Below are positions 47,051 to 56,433 of a DNA stretch of 64,000 bases, piece after piece. Below the pieces are notes generated by a model. The model was given only the letters and a program-made list of their open reading frames with translations. It was not told the DNA's origin and did no database searches. Positions within the stretch are counted from its first letter, which is position 1, and each line of letters opens with the position of its first letter. The DNA comes from Vibrio stylophorae (lineage in GTDB: Bacteria > Pseudomonadota > Gammaproteobacteria > Enterobacterales > Vibrionaceae), in contig NZ_CAKLDI010000001.1 of NCBI RefSeq assembly GCF_921293875.1, forward strand, positions 1,737,915-1,801,914. Direction: 5' to 3'. The translations under genes were made by a program, and so were the position numbers.

Positions 47051-48397
47051 ATGACCACCCTGCTGATTAAAAACGCCTCCTTGGTCAATGAAGACCAAAT
47101 TTTCCAATCTGATCTGCTCATTCGCGATGGAAAAATTGCGCAAATCGCCCCTTCAATCGAGACTGCTGCAGACCGCACCATTGATGCCACGGGCAAATAT
47201 CTATTGCCGGGGATGATTGATGATCAAGTTCATTTTCGTGAGCCGGGTTTGACCGCCAAAGGCACTATTGCGTCTGAGTCAAAATCAGCGATTGCCGGTG
47301 GTATCACCAGTTATATGGAGATGCCAAACGTCAACCCACAAACCACCAATCTCGAAGCGCTCGAAGCAAAATACACGCGCGCAGCAGAGGTCAGTTACGC
47401 AAACTATGCCTTCTATCTGGGCGCCACCAACGACAACATTGACGAAATTCGCAAACTCGATAAAAACCAAGCCTGCGGCGTCAAAGTATTTATGGGCGCA
47501 TCAACCGGGAATATGTTGGTCAATGACAAAGAGACTTTAGCGCGCATCTTTGCTGAATCTCCCGTGCTGATTGCCACGCATTGTGAAGACACCCCCATGA
47601 TTGCTGAGCTTGAAGCGCAGTACAAAGCCAAGTATGGCGATGATGTGCCGATGCGTGAGCACGCCAATATTCGCTCCCGCGAAGCCTGTTATAAATCGTC
47701 ATCGATGGCAGTTGAGCTCGCCAAAACCCATGGCACCAAGCTGCACGTTTTGCACCTCACCACCAAAGAAGAGATGGCACTATTTGAGCCGGCTCCCACA
47801 CTTGCCGAACTAGCGAAAAAACAGATCACCGCAGAAGCCTGTGTACACCATCTGTTCTTTAATGCTGATGACTATGAAACGCTGGGCAGCCAAATCAAAT
47901 GCAACCCATCAGTCAAAGAGAAAAGCGACCAGCAAGCCCTGCTACAAGCAGTGAAAGATGGCCTGATCGATATCATTGCCACCGATCACGCACCACATAC
48001 GTGGCAAGAAAAGCAAAACAGCTATTTCTCAGCGCCATCAGGCGTACCTTTGGTTCAACACGCACTCTTGAGCTGCCTTGAGTTTTACCACCAAGGGATC
48101 TTCTCACTTGAACTAGTGGTGCAAAAAACATCGCATGCGCCCGCACTTCGCTATGAACTGGATCGCCGCGGCTTTATTCGTGAAGGTTACTGGGCTGATT
48201 TGGTATTGGTAGATTTGGCAAAACCTTACACTGTCACGCCTGACAACACCTTCTATCAATGTGCTTGGACGCCATTTGAAGGCTATCAGTTTGGCTCTAC
48301 CGTTGAGATGACCATTCTCAATGGTGAAGTGGCCTTTGAAAACGGCCAGCACAGTGAGCAGCGCTTTGCCAAACGTTTGGATTTTGACCGCCAATAA
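47051..48397 (+). CDS. pyrC: Dihydroorotase (long, PyrC2-like type)
   Basis: A 448-residue amidohydrolase that closes carbamoyl aspartate to dihydroorotate in pyrimidine synthesis. Start ATG at 47051 with AAGGA 8 bases upstream; the frame is open from 46985. Active-site stretches: IDDQVHFREPGL (residues 56-67), KVFMGASTG, HCEDTP, LHVLHLT and IATDHAPH. The first His of the usual HxH is Gln59; I recall the same DDQVHFREPG in Bacteroidetes-type enzymes and their relatives, so this is a subgroup trait, not damage. It is distinct from the 348-residue PyrC of E. coli; a second gene may exist elsewhere. Confidence 0.85.
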   Translation: MTTLLIKNASLVNEDQIFQSDLLIRDGKIAQIAPSIETAADRTIDATGKYLLPGMIDDQVHFREPGLTAKGTIASESKSAIAGGITSYMEMPNVNPQTTNLEALEAKYTRAAEVSYANYAFYLGATNDNIDEIRKLDKNQACGVKVFMGASTGNMLVNDKETLARIFAESPVLIATHCEDTPMIAELEAQYKAKYGDDVPMREHANIRSREACYKSSSMAVELAKTHGTKLHVLHLTTKEEMALFEPAPTLAELAKKQITAEACVHHLFFNADDYETLGSQIKCNPSVKEKSDQQALLQAVKDGLIDIIATDHAPHTWQEKQNSYFSAPSGVPLVQHALLSCLEFYHQGIFSLELVVQKTSHAPALRYELDRRGFIREGYWADLVLVDLAKPYTVTPDNTFYQCAWTPFEGYQFGSTVEMTILNGEVAFENGQHSEQRFAKRLDFDRQ

Positions 48398-48417
48398 TCG
48401 ACCCTATCTCACTTTTG

Positions 48418-48447
48418 AAATCAGCGCCTTAGTGCGCTGATTTTTTA
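48418..48447 (+). terminator. Terminator after the dihydroorotase gene
   Basis: Ten-bp stem AAATCAGCGC/GCGCTGATTT with loop CTTAGT, then TTTA. Confidence 0.88.
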
Positions 48448-48654
48448 TTCCATCTCACTTAAACGCAACCAACCAATCCGCTTGTCGCCCATTTTTTTAC
48501 CCACAAAAGCGGACTTAGTTTCGCCTCTCAAGTAACGAGCACACTATCGATCATTTTTCTCTGTGACGATTCGCAAAATTAAATCCTAAGCCCATCAATT
48601 CCCAATCCGCTTCGCGATATGATGCCCCATAACACTCGCCATTGCGGAGGCAAA

Positions 48655-49404
48655 ATGAGAACAACAAAAGCGACTTTGCCCATCACCACCCTGCTTGCAA
48701 GCTTGCTTGCATTGCCACTGCATGCCACCGTCCAGCTGCCTGACCAACTGGAATATAAAGGCGATACCTTTCCACTGACCATCAGCCCATTAGCGCTTCA
48801 TTTTGCAATGAACCCTGAACTCAAACCGGCGGAAGGATTAATTACACCATCGATTTTGCGTGGCTATGTGGCGACACTGGGGCTGGAAAATGATGTATTG
48901 GTACTCAATGCCCTGAACATTGAGCGGCTAGATGAACGCGATGGCTGCAAAATTAATGAAGTGGATATCATTGATCAGCAATATCCAGATCAAATCAGCC
49001 GCACCTTAAATTGGTTCAGCGGCGTCATTCCACTGGCGATTCATCATGCCAGTCAAAAAAACCAAGTGATCTATGCCGATCCTGAAGGTCTGGTTGCCTA
49101 TGATTATCTGCTGCTGCACATTGAATCCGGACAATTGGTCAAACGCGAATTGATGAGCCAGACCCAGTATCAGGCTTATCATCAACAGCAGTTTGAGCAA
49201 TACAAAGATACCGCGCAATATCAAACCCAGCGCCAGCAACTGCAGCAACATGGCAATTTAAGCGCACAAGATGTCGAGCAACTCATTTTCCAGCAAAATA
49301 GCTTTAGTTTGCTCGCGGTTCAGCCGCAACCAAGGGCCGCGAAAAACGCTGAAAAAATCGCGCAACCCAAGTCAACAACGCCCGCGCCAGCCAGCTCTTC
49401 CTAA
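48655..49404 (+). CDS. Uncharacterised secreted protein with a Gln-rich coiled tail
   Basis: A 249-residue protein with a signal peptide (TLLASLLALPLHA, cleavage near residue 24). The mature domain starts VQLPDQLEYKGDTFPLTISPL and contains a Cys (DGCKINEVD). From about residue 165 it becomes Gln- and Tyr-rich (MSQTQYQAYHQQQFEQYKDT) and ends in a Pro/Ser/Ala tail. I do not recognise the family. The ATG at 48655 has a strong GGAGG 5 bases upstream; the frame opens at 48619. It precedes pabB by 61 bases, perhaps in one transcript. Confidence 0.7.
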   Translation: MRTTKATLPITTLLASLLALPLHATVQLPDQLEYKGDTFPLTISPLALHFAMNPELKPAEGLITPSILRGYVATLGLENDVLVLNALNIERLDERDGCKINEVDIIDQQYPDQISRTLNWFSGVIPLAIHHASQKNQVIYADPEGLVAYDYLLLHIESGQLVKRELMSQTQYQAYHQQQFEQYKDTAQYQTQRQQLQQHGNLSAQDVEQLIFQQNSFSLLAVQPQPRAAKNAEKIAQPKSTTPAPASSS

Positions 49405-49465
49405 TGCAGCACTAGGGCAAGTATGTTAGGCTGAGCGCCTTGATTGCCCTACTGTTATTGCTTGA

Positions 49466-50938
49466 ATGTCGTTGCAACTGCTCTCTTTGCCCTACACCCC
49501 CGATGCGGCGCATCGATTTTTTGCGCCCATTGCACATTGTCCTTACGCCATGCTACTTGATTCGGCGCATGCCAATCACGTCAACAGTCGCTTTGATATT
49601 TTGGTCGCCGACCCATTGCTGGTGCACCAATATCAAGATGGGACGAATCAGCTACGCTTTCGAGATGGTCGCATAGAGACGCAAACAGGCTGCCCTTTTG
49701 CCCTGTTAGAGCAATTGCAAAGCCAATATCTTCCGCCACTTGATGCGCCGCAGTGGGCGGATCTGCCCTTTATTGGCGGCGCCCTGGGTTTTTGGAGTTA
49801 CGATCTTGGCCGCGCCGTGGAAACCTTGCCATCACTTGCGACAAACGATAGCCAACTGCCGCAGATGGTGGTGGGCCTCTATGATTGGGCATTACTCGTC
49901 GATCATCAGCAGCAGCAAGTCTTTTTGATATCGCCCGAACCAAACGCGCGTTTGACTTGGCTCAATACGCAGCAAGCATCCAAATCAGCAAATTTTGCAC
50001 TCACCAGCGATTGGCAAGCAGCCATCACTAAAACGCAATATCAGCAGGCCTTTGCGAAAATTCAGGACTGGATTCAAGCTGGCGATTGCTACGAAATTAA
50101 CTTTGCTCAGCGTTTTCAAGCCACTTACCAAGGCGATGAGTGGCAAGCCTATCAAGCTTTAGTCCGTGAAAATGGCGCGCCCTTTTCTGCCTTTTTACGC
50201 TTTGATGACTACGCTTTTTTATCCGTCTCACCAGAGCGTTTTTTATGGCTTGATGGCGATTTTATCGAAACCAAACCGATCAAAGGCACGCGCCCACGCC
50301 ACGCTGATCCAACGCAAGATGCAGCAATAGCCAAAGCGCTGCAACAAGCACCAAAAGATCGCGCTGAAAACGTCATGATTGTGGATCTGCTACGCAATGA
50401 TATGGGCCGCGTAGCCACGCCGGGCAGCGTTCAAGTACCATCGCTATTTGCCATTGAAAGCTTTCCGGCGGTACACCATCTGGTAAGTACAGTCACCGCG
50501 ACATTAGCGCCGCAATATAGCGCCTGTGACTTACTAAAAGCCTGTTTTCCAGGCGGCTCCATTACGGGCGCACCCAAAGTACGCGCCATGGAAATTATTG
50601 AAACCTTGGAGTCACACCGCAGGCAAATCTATTGTGGCAGCATCGGCTATATCAGTCGTCATGGCAAAATGGACACCAATATCGCCATTCGCACCTTAAG
50701 TGCCAGCCATGGTCAGCTACACGCATGGGCGGGCGGCGCCATTGTCGCCGATAGTGATGTCAATGAGGAGTACCAAGAAACCTTAGACAAACTGAGTCGT
50801 ATTTTACCGACCCTATCTGCCTATCAAATGCAGCCCCAGATACAGCAGCCAATACAGCCCCAGGGGCAGTATAAGTCGGAAAAATCAGCGACAATTCATC
50901 CATCAACCGACTCGGTTCAATCACCCCATCACAACTGA
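49466..50938 (+). CDS. pabB: Aminodeoxychorismate synthase component I
   Basis: A 490-residue chorismate-binding enzyme that, with the PabA glutaminase, makes aminodeoxychorismate for folate synthesis. Core motifs: IQAGDCYEINFAQRF (about 200-215), ETKPIKGTRPR (about 270-280), GGSITGAPKVRAMEIIE (about 365-381) and AGGAIVADSDVNEEYQETL (about 428-446). The PIKGT motif with Lys274 is that of PabB, not TrpE. A Gln/Ser-rich tail of about 35 residues extends past the usual end. The start lacks a clear Shine-Dalgarno. nudL begins 25 bases downstream, an order known from enterics (pabB-nudL). Confidence 0.93.
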   Translation: MSLQLLSLPYTPDAAHRFFAPIAHCPYAMLLDSAHANHVNSRFDILVADPLLVHQYQDGTNQLRFRDGRIETQTGCPFALLEQLQSQYLPPLDAPQWADLPFIGGALGFWSYDLGRAVETLPSLATNDSQLPQMVVGLYDWALLVDHQQQQVFLISPEPNARLTWLNTQQASKSANFALTSDWQAAITKTQYQQAFAKIQDWIQAGDCYEINFAQRFQATYQGDEWQAYQALVRENGAPFSAFLRFDDYAFLSVSPERFLWLDGDFIETKPIKGTRPRHADPTQDAAIAKALQQAPKDRAENVMIVDLLRNDMGRVATPGSVQVPSLFAIESFPAVHHLVSTVTATLAPQYSACDLLKACFPGGSITGAPKVRAMEIIETLESHRRQIYCGSIGYISRHGKMDTNIAIRTLSASHGQLHAWAGGAIVADSDVNEEYQETLDKLSRILPTLSAYQMQPQIQQPIQPQGQYKSEKSATIHPSTDSVQSPHHN

Positions 50939-50963
50939 GGCGCGATCACTTCGGCGATAAACC

Positions 50964-51554
50964 ATGCTTGATTTTCCAGCTGCGGATTTTTCACACTATT
51001 TAAGTCGTTTTTGCCTGCATCAGTTACAGGGGTATGCCAGCACCAGCGCGACAAAAGACACACAAGCAAAAGCGGCTGCGGTGCTTATCTTAATGCGTGA
51101 AAATCATCATGGTCCTGAACTTCTACTCACTCAGCGCAGTATTCATCTTCGCCATCATCCAGGGCAAATTAGCTTTCCCGGTGGCAGGCAAGACAGCAAT
51201 GATGTATCCCTGATTGAAACCGCGCTGCGTGAAACGCATGAAGAGGTGGGGATTTTACCGCAACATATCAAACCATTAGGTCAGCTGCAGCCGCTCTATA
51301 CCCACACGGGATTTTGTGTCACGCCGATTGTCGCAAGACTAACGCAACCCACAGTACTTCGACTCAGTGAAGCAGAAGTCAGCGCTGCCTTTTGGCTTCC
51401 CTTAAACGCCCTTCATCCAGCCCATTTTCGTCAGCTCACCGTCAGTCGCCAAGGCCATGTCCATACCCTGTATGCACTGCCCCATCAGGGTAAACTCATT
51501 TGGGGCGTCACCGGTCTAATTTTGCACAGCCTTGGCAAGCAATTGGCGCGCTAA
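50964..51554 (+). CDS. nudL: CoA pyrophosphatase NudL
   Basis: A 196-residue Nudix hydrolase (YeaB) that cleaves CoA-type pyrophosphates. The Nudix box runs from Gly73 to about residue 96 (GGRQDSNDVSLIETALRE, then THEEVGI) with the REUxEE glutamates in place. The CoA-type motif LTQRSIHLRHHPGQISFPGG precedes it. It follows pabB after 25 bases, as in E. coli. Confidence 0.92.
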   Translation: MLDFPAADFSHYLSRFCLHQLQGYASTSATKDTQAKAAAVLILMRENHHGPELLLTQRSIHLRHHPGQISFPGGRQDSNDVSLIETALRETHEEVGILPQHIKPLGQLQPLYTHTGFCVTPIVARLTQPTVLRLSEAEVSAAFWLPLNALHPAHFRQLTVSRQGHVHTLYALPHQGKLIWGVTGLILHSLGKQLAR

Positions 51555-51889
51555 TCATCCATCAAAGTTTGAGTACGATTTGTCGCCATGGCGTCCTCAC
51601 TCGCATCCCCTGTTGTCCTATCGTGTTTGCGTATGTGCATCTACATAGTTGCAGCGTCTAACTATACAAAACATCAGTCATTTGTCGCACAAAAGCGAAT
51701 CTATCGCCTTTTATATCAAGGGTGGCGATCTTTCACTGACAAAAGCTGAAAAAAGAGTTGATAATTAAGTCACAGACAGGCAAATTTCAGGACTACTTGA
51801 TTCATGCAGTCCCGCCAAGGAAGGGAGTTTGGGCTGATAAATTTTTGATGTCATTCAAGGCCGACGCAGTGCGCGGCTGGGTGAAAATT
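51555..51889 (+). other. 335-base region upstream of sdaA
   Basis: It contains a 6-bp inverted repeat ATCGCC/GGCGAT (51703-51708 and 51724-51729) in an AT-rich part and, from 51758, an open frame into sdaA that is not part of the protein by homology. No riboswitch motif is recognised. I see nothing else here. Confidence 0.4.
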
Positions 51890-53251
51890 ATGATCAGCAT
51901 TTTTGATATTTACAAAGTGGGCATCGGCCCATCCAGTTCCCACACCGTCGGTCCAATGAAAGCGGGCTACCGTTTTATCGCCGATCTTCAGCATCAAGCG
52001 CTGCTCGAACAAACTGATCGTATTACTGTCGATGTTTATGGCTCACTCTCACTGACCGGGAAAGGCCACCACACCGATATCGCCATCATTTTAGGTCTCC
52101 TTGGCCACCTTCCTGAAACTGTCGATATCAATGCCATCGAAAGCTTGATTCAGCAGGTAGAGCAAGAAGAAAAGCTATGGATTGGCGGCCATCGCCAATC
52201 TGTCACCTTTGCTCGCATTGGCGGTTTGATGTTCCACCCAGAAGCGCTCTCTTTGCATGAAAATGCCATGCGCATTCATGCTTGGCAGGGTGAGCAACTG
52301 CTATTTAGCCAAACCTACTACTCCATTGGCGGCGGCTTTATTGTTGAAGAATCTGAATTTGGCCAAGGCGTGCAAGATGAAACGGAAGTCCCCTATCCCT
52401 ACAACTACGCTGCTGAGCTGATTGATCAATGCAAGGCCAATGGCCTTTCAATTAGCGCCCTTGTGCAAAAAAACATGGCCGCGCTGCATGATATCAAAGA
52501 TATTCAATCCTACTACCACACCATTTGGCAGACCATGTGGGATTGCATGGCGCGCGGTATGGCCACTGAAGGCCTACTGCCTGGACCACTTCGGGTACCG
52601 CGCCGCGCCGCAGCACTCAAACAGCAGCTCAATACCATGGAACGGCTCTCTAACGATCCCATGACGGTCATCGATTGGGTCAATATGTTTGCCTTTGCCG
52701 TCAATGAAGAAAATGCTGCTGGCGGACGCGTGGTCACCGCACCAACCAATGGCGCTTGCGGTATCATTCCTGCTGTCCTTGCCTACTACGATAAATTCGT
52801 CAGCCCTGTGGGTGAAGCCGAATACACCCGCTATTTTGCCGCATCTGGTGCCATTGGTGGTTTGTTTAAGAAAAACGCCTCAATTTCAGGCGCAGAAGTG
52901 GGCTGCCAAGGCGAGGTAGGCGTGGCTTGTTCCATGGCTGCAGCAGGTCTTACTGAATTGATGGGCGGTAATCCTGAGCAGGTATGTATGGCCGCTGAAA
53001 TTGCCATGGAGCATAATTTGGGACTGACCTGCGACCCAGTCGCAGGCCAAGTACAAGTGCCTTGTATTGAGCGCAATGGTATTGCCGCAGTCAAAGCGAT
53101 TAACGCTTCACGTATGGCGATGCGCCGCGCCTCAGCGCCTTGTGTCTCGCTCGATAAGGTGATTGAAACCATGCTGGAAACAGGCAAGGATATGAATGCT
53201 AAATATCGCGAGACCTCACAAGGTGGCCTCGCCATTAAAGTGTTGTGTTAA
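51890..53251 (+). CDS. sdaA: L-serine ammonia-lyase, iron-sulfur type
   Basis: A 453-residue enzyme (E. coli SdaA 454) that deaminates L-serine to pyruvate and ammonia with a [4Fe-4S] cluster. The beta domain begins MISIFDIYKVGIGPSSSHTVGPM, which fixes the start at 51890 even though the frame is open to 51758. The alpha domain holds the cluster cysteines (GCQGEVGVACSMAAAGL and LTCDPVAGQVQVPC) and the C-terminal KYRETSQGGLAIKVLC tail, whose last Cys is conserved. Single-gene unit; sdaC is not next to it. Confidence 0.95.
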   Translation: MISIFDIYKVGIGPSSSHTVGPMKAGYRFIADLQHQALLEQTDRITVDVYGSLSLTGKGHHTDIAIILGLLGHLPETVDINAIESLIQQVEQEEKLWIGGHRQSVTFARIGGLMFHPEALSLHENAMRIHAWQGEQLLFSQTYYSIGGGFIVEESEFGQGVQDETEVPYPYNYAAELIDQCKANGLSISALVQKNMAALHDIKDIQSYYHTIWQTMWDCMARGMATEGLLPGPLRVPRRAAALKQQLNTMERLSNDPMTVIDWVNMFAFAVNEENAAGGRVVTAPTNGACGIIPAVLAYYDKFVSPVGEAEYTRYFAASGAIGGLFKKNASISGAEVGCQGEVGVACSMAAAGLTELMGGNPEQVCMAAEIAMEHNLGLTCDPVAGQVQVPCIERNGIAAVKAINASRMAMRRASAPCVSLDKVIETMLETGKDMNAKYRETSQGGLAIKVLC

Positions 53252-53389
53252 TACAGCCTTGCGATTGATAGCTCAAACCTAAACGAACCAAATCAGGCGC
53301 TGGTATTTTATACTCGCGCCTTTTACAATTTTGCTGCTGCTATTTGCATGCACCGCGTCCATATTCTGAATTCATACAACGAGATCCCT

Positions 53390-53914
53390 ATGTCTGACCA
53401 AATTGAAGTTGAAGCCCTTGGCATTGAAGTGAGCGAGCAGCCCATTGCGCTGTATAAGGTGCTGAAAATCGCTGAATTGGTCAACGATGGCGGCCAAGCC
53501 AAAATGCTGATTGAAGAAGGCTATGTATACGTCAATGGCGAACTTGAAACACGCAAACGTCGCAAACTCTACGATGGCGATGTGGTCTATTTTGATGAGC
53601 AATATTTTTTAATTCTCTGCGAAGCGCCCATCACTGAGCCTGTCCGTAAAGAACCAAAAGCCAAGGAGTCAAAAACTAAAGACTCTAAAAACAAGACGGC
53701 TAACACAAAATCACGCAACTCAAACGCGCAGTCACAGAGCAAGAAAAAATCACATAGCGCCCAGCAGGAACAAAAGAGCACTCAAAGAAGTAACCGTCAA
53801 TCCGCGCGCCAAGATAAAACGGGTGAGCATGCACCAAAAGTGGCGCGTCGCACAAAACACAATGGCGATCAAAGCGCCGCAGATTCTCGCGGCCGACGCG
53901 CCATTGAGTTTTAG
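53390..53914 (+). CDS. S4-domain RNA-binding protein with a basic tail
   Basis: A 174-residue protein. Residues 1-85 form an S4 domain of the YbcJ type (ALYKVLKIAELVNDGGQAKMLIEEGYVYVNGELETRKRRKL), which in E. coli is a 70-residue protein on its own. Residues 90-174 are a disordered Lys/Ser/Gln/Asn-rich extension that ends with RGRRAIEF. The start is ATG 53390 with GAGAT upstream; an in-frame ATG at 53348 is less likely. It probably binds structured RNA or the ribosome; the tail may strengthen this contact. Confidence 0.8.
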   Translation: MSDQIEVEALGIEVSEQPIALYKVLKIAELVNDGGQAKMLIEEGYVYVNGELETRKRRKLYDGDVVYFDEQYFLILCEAPITEPVRKEPKAKESKTKDSKNKTANTKSRNSNAQSQSKKKSHSAQQEQKSTQRSNRQSARQDKTGEHAPKVARRTKHNGDQSAADSRGRRAIEF

Positions 53915-53937
53915 TTCCATTCGGTTTGCATTCCCTT

Positions 53938-53968
53938 GCCCCGCACGCTTTGCGGGGCATTTTATTTT
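53938..53968 (+). terminator. Terminator after the S4-protein gene
   Basis: Eight-bp stem GCCCCGCA/TGCGGGGC with loop CGCTT, then ATTTTATTTT. Confidence 0.88.
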
Positions 53969-54140
53969 CACCCTCACAAATCCCAGACAACGGCAACACA
54001 AAGGCCTATCAAAATAGCTTAATGTCATGAAAAATTGACAAAAAACCTATATTTTCTATTGCCCAACCAAAGTACAGATCGTTATGATCGGTGGACATTT
54101 TTTACGCGGCCTCGCGTCGCAGCCACTTTTCAGAGGACCT

Positions 54141-55784
54141 ATGCGCCATCTCTTTTTCGTGATGATGCTCATCGCCAGCAGCCTCTCTTTTGCCCATGCC
54201 GAAGAGTCTGCCACTGAGCCCGCACCCCAGCCGGAAGCTTTAATTAATCTTGAACGTCTTGACCAAGAAATCGTCGAGCTCAATCAAGAAGCGAAAAAAC
54301 TCGATCAAAACGATCAAGAGATTATTCGTCTACAAATCCTGAAGAAAAATGACGAGCGCCGCGAACAAATCAGCGCCCTTTTTAAAGACAGAGATGGCGT
54401 CTCTGATGCCGTTTTAATGCGCCATGTGCAAAAGCAATTGAGCTTTATTAATGGTGCTAAACAATCACTGAAAAAGATCATTGCGCAGCAGAAAAAAGCC
54501 TACGCTAATGCCAGTGATGAGCAAAAATTGCAGCTACTCAAGGAGATTGATGAAAGCGAGCGCTTTTATATCACCTTCCTTGAAAGTGACTGGAAAAACA
54601 CTGAATGGCTAGCAGCGCTAAAGAAAAACCAAAGCAAGAATCAAGAAAAACTGCGCAATGAAGTGACCCAGCAATTGGAGTTTGTTTCTGCAGGTTTGGT
54701 CTTTGATTTAAACGAGCAAAGCGATCTGAAAAAAGAGATGGGCAAAGCCGGCACCAGCGAGCAAACCCATCTTGAGATGATGAGCCTAATTAACAAGCGC
54801 AAAATCGCCAATAAAATTGGTCAGATTCGTACCCTGATCGGCATCGCTGAGTCCATGGATATCGATGCTTCTGTCTATAAGCAGCAGCTAATTCAAGAAA
54901 CCGGCGATCTATCGCAGGATCTGTTGGATGTAAAAGTCGCCTTTAATTTGGTCACCAATGCCATTTCAGGCTCCTTTACTTGGATTCGCGAAAATGCACC
55001 GCAAACCATTTTCAAACTGGTGATTTTTGTCTTTATTCTGCTGCTTGGCCGCTTCTTTGCCAAAATCACCCGCAAAATTGTTCAGCGCACTACCTCTTCC
55101 TCTAAGTTGCAGCTCAGCAAGTTGATGCAAGAGTTCTTTATCTCGATGTCTGGCAAAGCGGTGTTCTTTATCGCATTGCTCATTGCGCTGTCGCAAATTG
55201 GCCTCAACCTCGCGCCGATTTTGACCGGTTTCGGGATTGCCGGTGTGATCATCGGTTTCGCCTTGCAAGATACACTCTCTAACTTTGCCGCGGGCATGAT
55301 GCTGCTGATCTATCGTCCATTTGATGTGGGTGATTTGGTGGTCGCAGGCGGTGTTGAGGGCAAGGTTAGCCATATGAGTTTGGTCAACACCACCATTCGT
55401 ACCTTTGATAACCAAGTGATCATTTTGCCAAACAATATGATTTGGGGGGATGTGATTAAAAACGTCACTCACGAGCGTGTTCGCCGCGTCGATATGGTCT
55501 TTGGTGTGGGTTATGGCGATGACATTCCCAAAGTGGAACAGATTCTCAATGCGATCGTCAGCAACCACGAAAAAGTACTCAAATCACCTGAGCCAACCAT
55601 TCGTTTGCACGTTCTCAACGCATCCTCGGTGGACTTTATCGTGCGCCCTTGGGTCAAAACCGACGACTATTGGGATGTCTACTGGGATATCACCCGCGAA
55701 GTAAAAATGCAGTTTGACGCACAAAACGTAAGTATTCCTTTCCCACAGCAAGATGTTCATCTTCACATGGTGAAAGAGTCTTAA
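54141..55784 (+). CDS. MscS-family mechanosensitive channel with a periplasmic coiled coil
   Basis: A 547-residue inner-membrane protein. Signal peptide at 1-21, a periplasmic, highly charged coiled-coil region from about 35 to 265, three or four membrane helices (about 290-385), and the MscS core. The core has the pore helix GFALQDTLSNFAAGMMLLIYRPFDVGD (about 390-416) and the beta domain. The C-terminal cage domain ends near HMVKES. The layout is like a shortened MscK or YbiO: an osmotic release valve with an extra periplasmic domain. ATG 54141 has AGAGGA upstream; the frame opens at 54084. Confidence 0.88.
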   Translation: MRHLFFVMMLIASSLSFAHAEESATEPAPQPEALINLERLDQEIVELNQEAKKLDQNDQEIIRLQILKKNDERREQISALFKDRDGVSDAVLMRHVQKQLSFINGAKQSLKKIIAQQKKAYANASDEQKLQLLKEIDESERFYITFLESDWKNTEWLAALKKNQSKNQEKLRNEVTQQLEFVSAGLVFDLNEQSDLKKEMGKAGTSEQTHLEMMSLINKRKIANKIGQIRTLIGIAESMDIDASVYKQQLIQETGDLSQDLLDVKVAFNLVTNAISGSFTWIRENAPQTIFKLVIFVFILLLGRFFAKITRKIVQRTTSSSKLQLSKLMQEFFISMSGKAVFFIALLIALSQIGLNLAPILTGFGIAGVIIGFALQDTLSNFAAGMMLLIYRPFDVGDLVVAGGVEGKVSHMSLVNTTIRTFDNQVIILPNNMIWGDVIKNVTHERVRRVDMVFGVGYGDDIPKVEQILNAIVSNHEKVLKSPEPTIRLHVLNASSVDFIVRPWVKTDDYWDVYWDITREVKMQFDAQNVSIPFPQQDVHLHMVKES

Positions 55785-55912
55785 TAAAATTCTCATTATC
55801 GACGCTGGCCTTGTCAGCGTCGATTCAGTTTTATCTCTATACTATGGGCGTCGGTATCAATGCATTCCGTTATGTCCAGCACCTAGTGATGCACAACAAC
55901 ATTGGAGTTGTT

Positions 55913-56326
55913 ATGAAAAAATCTCTTTTGATCGGTTCTATTGCCCTTGGCCTTGTTGGTTGTTCAACAGGCTCTGTTACTCAACAAGATCTTCAGCATC
56001 ATCGCTGGATTTTGAGCAGCATTGACGGTGTAGCCGTTGAAGTAAATAAAGAGCAACCCGCTGATCTTGAAATTGGTGAGCACTTCACCGTTGGTGGTAA
56101 CAGCGGCTGTAACCGCTACTTTGGCCAAGGCGAATTGGAAAACGGTAAATTCCGTGTCGACCAAATGGGTTCAACCATGATGCTTTGCCCAGAAGCTGCC
56201 ATGGAAGTTGAGCGCGCAGTGACTGAAACTTTGGGTGATTGGAGCACTGTAACTGTCAATGCCACCACCCTGACACTAGATGGCGAACATACCCTTGTCT
56301 TTACCCTTAAAGATTGGGTGAACTAA
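55913..56326 (+). CDS. HslJ-like META-domain lipoprotein
   Basis: A 137-residue lipoprotein, lipobox LVGC (Cys17), consisting of one META domain. The conserved elements are WILSSIDG, GGNSGCNRYFGQ and MGSTMMLCPEA, with Cys in each of the last two, which probably form a disulfide. HslJ of E. coli is a heat-inducible outer-membrane protein linked to novobiocin tolerance. The ATG at 55913 has TTGGAG 5 bases upstream. Confidence 0.85.
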   Translation: MKKSLLIGSIALGLVGCSTGSVTQQDLQHHRWILSSIDGVAVEVNKEQPADLEIGEHFTVGGNSGCNRYFGQGELENGKFRVDQMGSTMMLCPEAAMEVERAVTETLGDWSTVTVNATTLTLDGEHTLVFTLKDWVN

Positions 56327-56370
56327 TTGCACCATTGGCGTGCAAGCCAATGATTCAATTCATATTAGAA

Positions 56371-56395
56371 AGGGCGACATGATGTCGCCCTTTTT
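56371..56395. terminator. Bidirectional terminator between the META-domain gene and metE
   Basis: Stem AGGGCGAC/GTCGCCCT around ATGAT with TTTTT after. Confidence 0.88.
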
Positions 56396-56433
56396 GTTTA
56401 TTTTTTCAACTACCGATTACTCGCGACTGGTGA

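Noticed and set aside
47216-47250. Gln in place of the first metal His in dihydroorotase as a sign of inactivation
   Set aside because: I recall DDQVHFREPG as the normal motif in Bacteroidetes-type dihydroorotases and their relatives, and the other ligands are intact.
54966-55568. Long antisense frame inside the MscS channel gene
   Set aside because: Same reason: complementary to a conserved coding region, without its own start signals.
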